A DNA stretch of 6,163 nt, from the NCBI GenBank assembly GCA_019912505.1, contig JAIOIM010000501.1:1-6163 (forward strand), read 5' to 3'. Position 1 is the stretch's first letter, and each line of letters opens with the position of its first letter. Origin of the DNA: Ignavibacteriaceae bacterium. Lineage in GTDB: Bacteria; Bacteroidota; Ignavibacteria; Ignavibacteriales; Ignavibacteriaceae. The notes under the pieces were generated by a model. It worked only from the letters and a program-made list of their open reading frames with translations. It had not been told where the DNA came from and made no database searches. The position numbers were made by a program, and so were the translations under genes. Shown in pieces: positions 1 through 5,490 of this stretch.

Positions 1-2
1 GT

Positions 3-68
3 TTATATTTTTACACAATACGCAGCGGTGAGTTTACTCAAACAAAAAAGATGTTGCCACTGTGCTAA
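3..68 (+). CDS. C-terminal end of a T9SS type A sorting-domain protein (partial, 5' end outside window)
   Basis: Only the last 21 codons and the TAA stop are visible. The reading LYFYTIRSGEFTQTKKMLPLC has the layout of the type IX secretion C-terminal sorting domain, whose last strands typically read G-(I/V/L)-Y-x-Y-x-(L/I)-x-x-G-x-x-x-x-x-K-K-(M/L). The two bases before it (GT) fit a preceding Gly codon. In this family the domain is recognised by the outer-membrane T9SS machinery and removed when the cargo is released or anchored at the cell surface. What the rest of the protein does cannot be told. Another frame is also open here (to 72), but it shows no family signature. Overall this tail is short evidence but distinctive. 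Confidence 0.7.
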   Translation, partial: LYFYTIRSGEFTQTKKMLPLC

Positions 69-178
69 ATAATTCCTCCATATAGCATTTATATTAAAAT
101 TGGTGAAGTTATTATTCCTATTGACTTACAATTTAATAAAAAGGCTAACTGATTGATGATAGGTTTGTTTGAAATCAT

Positions 179-200
179 AAATACCTAAAAACGGGTATTT
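179..200. other. Inverted repeat with 7-bp stem between the T9SS gene and the beta-helix gene
   Basis: AAATACC (179-185) and GGTATTT (194-200) are perfectly complementary around an 8-base loop. The stem is AT-rich and no T tract follows on either strand, so it is a poor intrinsic terminator. It may be a weak mRNA-end structure for the upstream gene or chance in AT-rich DNA. The rest of 69-291 shows no coding signal. Confidence 0.3.
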
Positions 201-224
201 CCTAATAACATCTCAAAAATTAAA

Positions 225-252
225 TTGATACCATTTCGTAATCGAATAAAAT
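225..252 (+). promoter_or_regulatory. Possible housekeeping-type promoter for the beta-helix gene
   Basis: TTGATA (225-230) and TAAAAT (247-252) are separated by 16 bases and lie about 40 bases before the ATG at 292. This resembles a sigma-70 -35/-10 pair. Bacteroidota often use a different consensus, and AT-rich DNA yields such matches by chance, so the call is tentative. An AAGGAA ribosome-binding-like sequence at 278-283 precedes the ATG. Confidence 0.3.
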
Positions 253-291
253 TTAAGAACGTATTATAAATGAATAGAAGGAATGTAAATT

Positions 292-813
292 ATGAAAAAG
301 AGTGTTTCCATTTTATTTGGGGTACTTTTAATAACAATGCCGATTTTTGCGCAAAGCACAATCTACGTAAATGGTTCTGCCTTGGGTGGTTCAAATAATG
401 GTACGAGCTGGGCTAATGCTTACAGTTCGCTTCAGTCTGCTTTGGATGCAGCCAGTTCAGGAGATGAAATCTGGGTGGCTAAAGGAACATATAATCCAAG
501 TTCGGCTTATGATCTAACAAATACTTCCCGTTTTTATCATTTTAGAATGATAAACGGCGTTGGTATTTACGGCGGCTTTGCAGGGACTGAAACAGCGGTA
601 AGTCAAAGAACAGACATGGGCTTAGGAGGAGTAAATGAAACAATATTAAGCGGAGATATAGGATCAATTGATGATAATTCCGATAACTGCTACCATATTT
701 TCTATCATCCTTCGGGAATTAATTCTACAGCCATACTTGACGGTTTTACGATTACCAAGGGAAATGCTAATGGAAAGTTAAAATATATAGGTTCACTAAA
801 ACCTACTATATAA
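292..813 (+). CDS. Truncated secreted right-handed parallel beta-helix (pectate-lyase-fold-like) surface protein
   Basis: Residues 1-21 are a signal peptide: MKK, a hydrophobic core, then IFAQ with cleavage expected after Ala-Gln. The mature start IYVNGSALGGSNNGTSW, followed by a 'sLQ.ALDAA.sGDEIWVAKGTY' segment (about 47-67), is the classic opening of Bacteroidota surface beta-helix proteins. These pass the inner membrane by Sec and usually end in a T9SS sorting domain. A further core block, ILDGFTITKGNANG, ends at residue 161. The last 12 residues (KLKYIGSLKPTI) are not family sequence: they are antisense read-through into the methyltransferase remnant. Family members usually exceed 400 residues, so most of the helix and any sorting domain are gone. 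The start is supported by AAGGAA at 278-283. The surviving product would be an exported fragment without an anchor, probably non-functional. The cause could be a rearrangement or an assembly join at about 771-777. Confidence 0.75.
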   Translation: MKKSVSILFGVLLITMPIFAQSTIYVNGSALGGSNNGTSWANAYSSLQSALDAASSGDEIWVAKGTYNPSSAYDLTNTSRFYHFRMINGVGIYGGFAGTETAVSQRTDMGLGGVNETILSGDIGSIDDNSDNCYHIFYHPSGINSTAILDGFTITKGNANGKLKYIGSLKPTI

Positions 814-1288
814 ATTCGCTCTCTTTTTTGTGGCAAACCGAAATCAAGTGAATTAAAAACCTTATAATAGACAGTATATCCAAGATTTTTTAGTTTTTCC
901 AAAATCACTGTAAATATTTGTCCATTGTCATGGGTAGTAAGTCTTTTTACATTTTCTAGCAGAAAAGCTTTTGGCTTTTTCGCTTCTAATATAGCTTCGA
1001 TGTTAAAGAATAATGTTCCTCGTGCATCTGCAAATCCAAGTCCTTTTCCCGCAATACTAAATGGTTGACAGGGAAACCCTGCAAGTAATATATCATGGTC
1101 AGGTATATCCTCTGGCTCTATGTCATTAATCTCTCCAAAAGGGCGAACGCCAAAATTTGCTTCATACATATCTTGAGCAGCTTTATTTCATTCTGAAGCG
1201 AATACGGTTTCACATCCATGAACTTCAAATCCTAATCTGATTCCACCAATTCCAGCAAAAAGGTCAATAGTCTTATATTTATTTTCAT
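772..1288 (-). pseudogene. C5-cytosine DNA methyltransferase remnant (Dcm/HhaI-type), broken and 3'-truncated
   Basis: Intact enzymes of this family transfer a methyl group from S-adenosylmethionine to C5 of cytosine. Read right to left, the frame shows motif I (DLFAGIGGIRLGFE, AdoMet binding, about 1251-1210), motif IV with the catalytic Cys (GFPCQPFS), DARGTLFF, motif VI (LLENV) and motif VIII (QKRERIYIVGF), then stops making sense after FNFP at about 772. The target-recognition domain and motifs IX-X, roughly half of a typical 310-420-residue enzyme, are absent. There are two further lesions. An in-frame TGA sits at 1188-1190 in SE-(TGA)-NKAAQDMYEANFG, where relatives have Trp. The only sensible ATG (1286-1288) is one base out of frame with motif I, and one extra A in its A run would give M-K-N-K-Y-K-T-I-D-L-F-A-G. 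An open frame from an internal ATG at 1169 down to 705 exists, but it lacks motif I and its last 20-odd codons are antisense to the beta-helix gene. No cognate restriction gene is visible. Confidence 0.8.
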
Positions 1289-1506
1289 AATATGTCTGTC
1301 AAAATTTCAATTGCAAATTTAGTCAAAAAGACCCGTTCTAATTATTTTGTATTTCTTTAGTCCTGAACATTTTATTAACAAAAAAATATCCGCTTAATAA
1401 TGCAAAATTAGAGGGACAGCTTTTAAAAATCGATATCTATTCGGGCAGCAAAAAAAAGAAATATCAAACCGGCGATTGATTGCCGATGCTTTATAAGCTA
1501 ATAATT
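1289..1506. other. No recognisable gene; spacer between methyltransferase remnant and anti-sigma gene
   Basis: Short open stretches exist on both strands here. For example, a plus-strand frame ends KIDIYSGSKKKKYQTGD at 1476. None has a convincing start or a recognisable family. The stretch is AT-rich with several A runs. It could hold the worn edge of the segment that brought in the methyltransferase. The only structured element I see is the hairpin at 1468-1487. Confidence 0.4.
1450..1487 (-). terminator. Possible intrinsic terminator of the sigma/anti-sigma operon
   Basis: On the minus strand, 20 bases past the anti-sigma stop, ATCGGC and GCCGGT can pair (6 bp including one G-U) around an 8-base loop (1468-1487). 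Eight consecutive T follow at 1457-1450. The T tract starts about 10 bases after the stem rather than directly, which weakens the call. Confidence 0.35.
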
Positions 1507-2007
1507 CTAACGTGTTGTTTTTTGGTAATCAAAATAAAAATAACCGCTTATTATTATTCCGAATGATATGATTGCCCCGACAAGCGAAATACTGCTTGAC
1601 GAGAATAAAGAAACAAACGGCTGTGCAATTGTTCCAAGAACTCCAATTATGTTTTCTCCAATTACCAAAGATTGAGCCGGTTTATTAGTGCCGATAATTT
1701 GTGCAAGGATAAAGCCTATGATGGTTAAACTTAAAACGATGAATATTGAAGAAATTGAAAATATAAAAATCTTATCACTCGTACGCGGTTTTAATTTTTT
1801 ATTTAACTGAAGCATAAGTCTGGATGTAAAATCATCCGAAGGTGAGTATTCATTTATTTTTTTAAAACTGTTTGATGCAGTTTGTAAAATATTTAATTGT
1901 TCTTTAATCTGTACGGAACTATCTACTTCTATTAAAAAATCTTTTAGCTCCTGGCACGTTAATTCACCATCGATATAACGATTTAATATTTCGTCAGTAA
2001 TTTTCAT
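1507..2007 (-). CDS. Membrane-anchored anti-sigma factor partnered with the ECF sigma factor
   Basis: The N-terminus (MKITDEILNRYIDGELTCQELKDFL) matches the opening of anti-sigma-domain proteins, which bind and hold an ECF sigma factor in the cytoplasm. A polar segment (about 30-78) leads to a strong membrane helix at about 80-105. A hydrophobic stretch lies at about 112-134, and a second clear helix at about 138-158 is followed by the polar tail YFDYQKTTR. The zinc-binding His-x3-Cys-x2-Cys of the ZAS class is missing: the N-terminal region has a single Cys (18) and no His, so a non-zinc fold is likely. The ATG overlaps the sigma gene's TGA as ATGA, implying translational coupling. Sequence conservation is low in this class, and the assignment rests on the N-terminus, topology and position. 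The inducing signal cannot be inferred. Confidence 0.75.
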   Translation of the reverse strand: MKITDEILNRYIDGELTCQELKDFLIEVDSSVQIKEQLNILQTASNSFKKINEYSPSDDFTSRLMLQLNKKLKPRTSDKIFIFSISSIFIVLSLTIIGFILAQIIGTNKPAQSLVIGENIIGVLGTIAQPFVSLFSSSSISLVGAIISFGIIISGYFYFDYQKTTR

Positions 2008-2570
2008 CGTAATTCCTCAACAAGATTATTCTCTACTATTATATCTTTCAAAATATTACGCGACCGATATAATAATATCTTTACATTGTTCGCAGTTAAT
2101 TTCATTATTTCGCCTATTTCTTCACAGCTCATTCCATCAAGATAAAACAAACTTATAACAGCGGCGTTTTTTTGGGGAAGTTTGTTTATTAAGTTGTTGA
2201 CTAATTTTACCATCGCATCCTTTTCACCGGGATGAATATCAAAATCACTCGTTAAATAATTATGGTCATCAATCGAAGCCATCTCAATCTCTATTTTTCT
2301 TTTTTTGGTCGAGAGCCTTGTTAAAGCCGTATTATAAACAATACGATAAAACCACGTTGAAAATTTTGCTTCGCCTTTAAAATTTGAGAGAGCTTTGTAT
2401 GCTTTTAAATAACAGTCTTGCAGAACTTCTTCAGCTTCCATTTCGTTTTTCAGCATTCTTTTTAAAAGTGAAAACGCTTTGTTTTTATGCCGGTCTATCA
2501 AAATGGAAAAATCAGATTGATTCCCGCGTTTTACTGATTCGATTATTTCAGTGTCTGTTAATTTTATCAT
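2004..2570 (-). CDS. ECF-type RNA polymerase sigma-70 family sigma factor
   Basis: At 188 residues this has the two-domain layout of group 4 (extracytoplasmic function) sigma factors. Region 2 covers about 21-92, with EEVLQDCYLKAYKAL (about 47-61, core-polymerase contact) and FSTWFYRIVYNTALTRL (about 70-86, -10 recognition). Region 4 covers about 127-176, with LPQKNAAVISLFYLDGMSCEEIGEIM and a helix-turn-helix ending NNVKILLYRSR, which reads the -35 element. There is no region 3, as expected. It directs polymerase to a small stress or envelope regulon. The next gene is its probable anti-sigma factor, overlapping by ATGA. The start is fixed by the family's usual N-terminus (TDTEIIESVKRGNQSDF). 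No ribosome-binding site precedes it, and its putative promoter ends only about 8 bases upstream, which suggests a leaderless transcript. The TGTAACC-N16-GTCT motif in front of it is probably its own recognition site, implying autoregulation. Confidence 0.93.
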   Translation of the reverse strand: MIKLTDTEIIESVKRGNQSDFSILIDRHKNKAFSLLKRMLKNEMEAEEVLQDCYLKAYKALSNFKGEAKFSTWFYRIVYNTALTRLSTKKRKIEIEMASIDDHNYLTSDFDIHPGEKDAMVKLVNNLINKLPQKNAAVISLFYLDGMSCEEIGEIMKLTANNVKILLYRSRNILKDIIVENNLVEELR

Positions 2571-2577
2571 TCGATAA

Positions 2578-2606
2578 TTAGACCAATAACTAACTAAAAG
2601 GTTACA
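2578..2606 (-). promoter_or_regulatory. Putative ECF promoter of the sigma/anti-sigma operon
   Basis: On the minus strand, TGTAACC (2606-2600) is followed after exactly 16 bases by GTCTAA (2583-2578). An AAC-type -35 with a GTC-type -10 at this spacing is the general pattern for ECF sigma factors. The same arrangement occurs twice on the other strand of this spacer, which supports it. Expected initiation at about 2572-2570 almost coincides with the ATG at 2570. Confidence 0.75.
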
Positions 2607-2671
2607 ACAAGAATCATTATGCCTCGAAAATACTTTGCTGCAAACCTAAATGCAATTATTTTTTTTTGTTT

Positions 2672-2700
2672 TGTAACCAAATTACATTTAGCATGTCTGA
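2672..2700 (+). promoter_or_regulatory. Putative ECF promoter, distal, for the DUF6249-like gene
   Basis: TGTAACC (2672-2678), a 16-base spacer, then GTCTGA (2695-2700). The match to the minus-strand promoter is exact in the first seven bases, the spacing and GTCT. Nine T at 2659-2667, just upstream of the -35 element, could act as an UP-like element. It would give a leader of roughly 70 bases before the ATG at 2776. Confidence 0.72.
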
Positions 2701-2718
2701 AGTATTAGAGAACAAGAT

Positions 2719-2747
2719 TGTAACCAGAATAAAATTTGATAGTCATA
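2719..2747 (+). promoter_or_regulatory. Putative second ECF promoter, proximal, for the DUF6249-like gene
   Basis: TGTAACC (2719-2725), a 16-base spacer, then GTCATA (2742-2747). The -35 element and spacing equal those of the other two sites, while the -10 element departs at its fourth base. It would give a leader of about 20 bases containing the AAAGGAAA ribosome-binding sequence just before the ATG. Confidence 0.5.
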
Positions 2748-2775
2748 AGAATTAGAAAGAAGAAAGGAAACTAAA

Positions 2776-3132
2776 ATGGACGAACGAATTGTAGCAGTAT
2801 TTATCCCAATCATAATAACATTAGTTGCCGGGTTGGTTTTTGTTACTTTTATCTATTTTCGCTCACGCGAAAAACAGATGCTGATAGAAAAAGGAATGGA
2901 TGCAGAAACCATCAAATCATTTTATGAAAATAAAAAAGATAACTATCTTATGTTGAAGATCGGGGTAATTTCAATTGCCTTCGGGCTTGGGCTTGGTTTG
3001 GGTTTAATGCTTGAAGATTGGTCAGGCAAGGATTACTGGGTGCCGTTTTTTATTTTCTCGTTTACCGGTGTAGGTTTTGTTATAGGAAACCTTACAGCAC
3101 ACCGTTTAGAAAAGAAAAATATTTCGGCATAG
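2776..3132 (+). CDS. Small membrane protein, DUF6249-like, probable ECF regulon member
   Basis: This 118-residue protein has a short N-terminus, a membrane helix at about 5-28, and a cytoplasmic stretch with FRSREKQMLIEKGMDAETIKSF (about 28-49). Two further helices follow at about 57-79 and 88-107, and the tail is basic (HRLEKKNISA). The pattern 'helix, Arg-rich segment, (M/A)LIEKGxD, two helices' is what I recall for DUF6249 proteins of Bacteroidota and relatives, whose biochemical role is unknown. The second helix contains an unusual GLGLGLGL run (70-77) suited to close helix packing. AAAGGAAA at 2763-2770 is a good ribosome-binding site. It diverges from the sigma gene across a spacer with two tandem copies of the putative ECF promoter, so it is probably the sigma factor's direct target, and might help sense or limit envelope stress. 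That role is inference from position only. Confidence 0.75.
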   Translation: MDERIVAVFIPIIITLVAGLVFVTFIYFRSREKQMLIEKGMDAETIKSFYENKKDNYLMLKIGVISIAFGLGLGLGLMLEDWSGKDYWVPFFIFSFTGVGFVIGNLTAHRLEKKNISA

Positions 3133-3144
3133 CTTAAAATCAAA

Positions 3145-3169
3145 AGAGGCTGCTTATTCGGCAGCCTCT
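3145..3169. terminator. Strong hairpin terminator shared by trxB and the DUF6249-like gene
   Basis: AGAGGCTGC (3145-3153) and GCAGCCTCT (3161-3169) form a perfect 9-bp GC-rich stem with a 7-base loop. On the minus strand it is followed by TTTTGATTTT, a good terminator for trxB. On the plus strand only AAATTTATC follows, so termination of the convergent gene is likely but weaker. Confidence 0.85.
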
Positions 3170-3176
3170 AAATTTA

Positions 3177-4124
3177 TCAATCTTCGTTAGCATCGAGCCA
3201 CCTCTCGGCATCGAGTGCAGCCATACACCCCGAACCCGCAGCAGTTATTGCCTGTCTATAAACTTTATCTGTAACATCACCGGCGGCAAACACTCCTTCT
3301 ACATTTGTGTAAGTCGAACCTGGTTTTACTTTTAAATATCCCGTTTCATCCATATCAAGTATACCTTTGAATATGCCGGTATTAGGTTTATGACCGATGG
3401 CAATAAACAAGCCGTCTGCTTCAAGCTCTTGAGTAGAGTGGTCTTTTGTGTCTTCAAGAATAACGCCGGTCATTGTTTTGCGGCTGTTTTCCTCTTTGCC
3501 AATGACTTCCTTAATTATTTTACTTGTCATCAATTTAATTTTAGAATTTTTCTGAACGCGCTCGGTCATTATTTTTGATGCTCTAAACTCATCCCGTCTA
3601 TGGATTAATATAACTTCGGAAGCAAACTTTGTAAGAAAGTTGGCTTCTTCCATTGCTGTGTCGCCACCGCCGACAACAATTACTTTTAAATTTTTGAAAA
3701 AAAAGCCATCGCATGTTGCACAAGCAGAAACGCCATGCCCCATATATTTGCTTTCGCTTTCAATGCCAAGCAAACGTGCTGAAGCACCGGTTGAAATAAT
3801 TACAGCATCGGCAGTATAAACTTCATCATAAGATTTAAGTGTGAACGGGCGTTTCGAAAAATCTACTGCGGTTATTTCTTTAAATATTGACTTTGCTCCG
3901 AATCTTTCGGCTTGCTTACGCATAACATCCATCAGCTCGGGTCCTTGAATTCCATGCTCGAAACCAGGATAGTTTTCAACTTCTGTTGTAATTGTCAATT
4001 GTCCGCCGGGCTGCATCCCTTCAAATATTACAGGGTTTAAGTTTGCACGACCGGTATAAAGTGCTGCCGTATAACCCGCTGGACCGGATCCGATTATAAT
4101 AACCTTATGATGATTATCTGCCAT
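3177..4124 (-). CDS. trxB: Thioredoxin-disulfide reductase TrxB (NADPH, FAD)
   Basis: This cytoplasmic flavoenzyme reduces thioredoxin with NADPH. Its 315 residues match the low-molecular-weight family length. Features in order: FAD dinucleotide fold GSGPAG (12-17); GGQLTITTEVENYPGF (40-55), typical of the family; redox-active CATC (135-138) followed by DG; NADPH-binding GGGDTA (152-157); NADPH-phosphate-binding HRRDEFRA (175-182), which favours NADPH over NADH; and the second FAD motif GDVTD (282-286), followed by RQAITAAGSGCMAAL. No key residue is missing. The start ATG has GGAG five bases upstream. It lies 83 bases after queG on the same strand, so it may be co-transcribed or have its own promoter. 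I see no convincing promoter in that AT-rich gap. Transcription ends at the hairpin 3145-3169. No thioredoxin gene is in the window. The paralogous ferredoxin-NADP reductases of this fold lack the CATC pair, which rules them out. Confidence 0.97.
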   Translation of the reverse strand: MADNHHKVIIIGSGPAGYTAALYTGRANLNPVIFEGMQPGGQLTITTEVENYPGFEHGIQGPELMDVMRKQAERFGAKSIFKEITAVDFSKRPFTLKSYDEVYTADAVIISTGASARLLGIESESKYMGHGVSACATCDGFFFKNLKVIVVGGGDTAMEEANFLTKFASEVILIHRRDEFRASKIMTERVQKNSKIKLMTSKIIKEVIGKEENSRKTMTGVILEDTKDHSTQELEADGLFIAIGHKPNTGIFKGILDMDETGYLKVKPGSTYTNVEGVFAAGDVTDKVYRQAITAAGSGCMAALDAERWLDANED

Positions 4125-4207
4125 TTTTACTCCGTAAGAAAAATTTAAATTGTTGTTACTAATTTATAAAAATTATATTGATAAGATTCATTTTCTCACT
4201 TAGGGTT

Positions 4208-5146
4208 TCAGTCTTCACCTAAAATAAATTTAACATTGCGTAATAAACCTTTTAACTTTGCTCTTAATATGGGACTTTCCTTAAACCGTCTTTTGAAATC
4301 GCCCCCACTCATATTTTTTATTTCATCCAAGGTGAACTCCTTGTTGCCGGCGTTCATAAACTCTTCGAGATATGTTACTTTTGAAAACTTATTATTCCAA
4401 GGACAAACATCCTGACATACATCGCACCCGAATATCCAGCTATCAAATTTTCCGGTGTACTCGTCCGGTATTTCACTTTTGTTCTCGATGGTAAGATAGG
4501 AAATACATTTGTTGGCATCCACAACATATTCTTTAACTATTGCTCCGGTCGGGCATGCATCAATACACGCTGTGCACGACCCGCAGTGGTCAGTTTCAAT
4601 TTTAGAATAATTAAAACCAGTATTGCAAATTATATTAGCTATAAAAAACCAACTGCCGTAATTTCGGTTGATTAAAATTGTATGCTTACCCTGCCAGCCA
4701 AGTCCTGCACGCGCTGCCCATGCTGTATCCATAACCGGACCGGTATCAACATAGCGCTTTGCTTCAAAGGATGAATCTATTTCGGTCAGCCTGCCGATCA
4801 TCTCATCTAATTTTTTCCAAATTATCAGATGATAATCTTTCCCCCAGGCATACCGGGATACTTTACCTTTATTATTATCGCCGGAATAATTTTCGGGTGT
4901 GTAATAATTTAACCCGAGAGAAATTATACTTTTTGCGGAGGGTAAAATTTTTGTAACATCTTTTCGCAGCTCAAAATTATTCTCCATGTAACTCATCCCC
5001 GCTTGATAGCCCGATGCAAGCCACTCATGCAGGTAATCGGTTTCTTTTGTTAATTCCTGTGCGGGAGCAAACCCAACTATAGTAAATCCCAATTTAGCGG
5101 CTATGTTTAAAACGTCCGAGTTATTTAATAAAGATTTTTTTACCAC
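4208..5146 (-). CDS. queG: Epoxyqueuosine reductase QueG
   Basis: QueG catalyses the last step of queuosine biosynthesis, reducing epoxyqueuosine to queuosine in the wobble position of GUN-anticodon tRNAs, using cobalamin and two [4Fe-4S] clusters. The N-terminal domain shows GFTIVGFAPA (20-29), GMSYMENN (50-57), the VDTGPVMDTAWAARAGLGWQ block (133-152), whose Asp134 corresponds to the proposed catalytic acid of characterised QueG, and GSWFFIANI. The cluster ligands are clear: CGSCTACIDACP (Cys 188, 191, 194, 198) and Cys 214, 241, 244, 248 (GCDVCQDVCPWN). At 312 residues it is the shorter form without the C-terminal HEAT-repeat extension found in some homologues (about 380). The most likely start is a GTG at 5146, seven bases inside the upstream Rieske gene, with GAG five bases before it, so the two are translationally coupled. 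Confidence 0.95.
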   Translation of the reverse strand: MVKKSLLNNSDVLNIAAKLGFTIVGFAPAQELTKETDYLHEWLASGYQAGMSYMENNFELRKDVTKILPSAKSIISLGLNYYTPENYSGDNNKGKVSRYAWGKDYHLIIWKKLDEMIGRLTEIDSSFEAKRYVDTGPVMDTAWAARAGLGWQGKHTILINRNYGSWFFIANIICNTGFNYSKIETDHCGSCTACIDACPTGAIVKEYVVDANKCISYLTIENKSEIPDEYTGKFDSWIFGCDVCQDVCPWNNKFSKVTYLEEFMNAGNKEFTLDEIKNMSGGDFKRRFKESPILRAKLKGLLRNVKFILGED

Positions 5147-5490
5147 TTCAACTCTTTTTTTACAATTTTAACAAAAACTTCATCGTTAAATATTTTTATC
5201 TCATACGATGACAACCCTGTTGTGCCTGTCGGCATCTTACCGTCTTTTAAATTAAACTTCCAACCATGCAGGGGACAAACCACACAATCATCTTCTATAA
5301 AACCATCATAAATTAATGCGCTGTGGCGGTGCGGACAAATATTACCGAGTGCGTATATTTTTTTTTCAACTTTATAAACCGCAATATCAACATCATCTAC
5401 CAAAAAACGTTTGCCAGATTTTTCTTTCAATTCAGTAACCAGGCAAAGCTTGTTATAACCATGCAATTCTTCTTTATTAAAAGCTTGCAT
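5140..5490 (-). CDS. Rieske [2Fe-2S] domain protein (ferredoxin/NirD-like)
   Basis: This 116-residue, single-domain protein carries a Rieske iron-sulfur cluster site. The two ligand boxes are C52-P-H54-R-H and C72-P-L-H75-G, with 17 residues between H54 and C72, giving the standard two-Cys/two-His set. The surrounding text (VYKVEKKIYALGNICPHRHSAL, then VVCPLHGWKFNLKDGK) is typical of small soluble Rieske ferredoxins and nitrite-reductase small-subunit-like proteins. There is no signal peptide or membrane helix, so it acts in the cytoplasm as an electron carrier. Its ATG lies 14 bases inside the upstream MBL-fold gene and its stop lies inside queG. No oxygenase alpha subunit or nitrite reductase is nearby. 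A role as electron donor to QueG is possible but is inferred only from the gene order. Confidence 0.9.
   Translation of the reverse strand: MQAFNKEELHGYNKLCLVTELKEKSGKRFLVDDVDIAVYKVEKKIYALGNICPHRHSALIYDGFIEDDCVVCPLHGWKFNLKDGKMPTGTTGLSSYEIKIFNDEVFVKIVKKELKW

Noticed and set aside
1..72. Frame 1 reading ending in KRCCHCAK as a coding tail with a metal site
   Set aside because: It is open only because the window begins there. The overlapping frame 3 gives a clear T9SS sorting-domain ending, and both cannot be coding.
782..811. Hairpin ATATATAGGTT / AACCTA(C)TATAT as a terminator or attachment site
   Set aside because: It encodes the conserved methyltransferase text IYIVGFSEPIY, has no T tract, and the outer pairs are all A-T with a bulge. 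Most likely it is chance within coding sequence.
705..1169. A complete 154-residue cytosine methyltransferase starting at the ATG at 1169
   Set aside because: Motif I lies upstream of this Met across a TGA, the target-recognition domain and motifs IX-X are missing, and the last 20-odd codons are antisense to the beta-helix gene. It is a remnant, not a complete gene.
772..1288. Genome-wide recoding of TGA as Trp
   Set aside because: Beta-helix, sigma, QueG and other genes here use TGG for Trp, and the sigma gene terminates with TGA exactly at the ATGA overlap with the anti-sigma gene.
2384..2581. Plus-strand open frame opposite the sigma factor
   Set aside because: It lies antisense to strongly conserved sigma region 2 codons and shows no family features of its own. 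The same reasoning removes the plus-strand frames at 3390-3578, 4759-4956 and 5323-5523.
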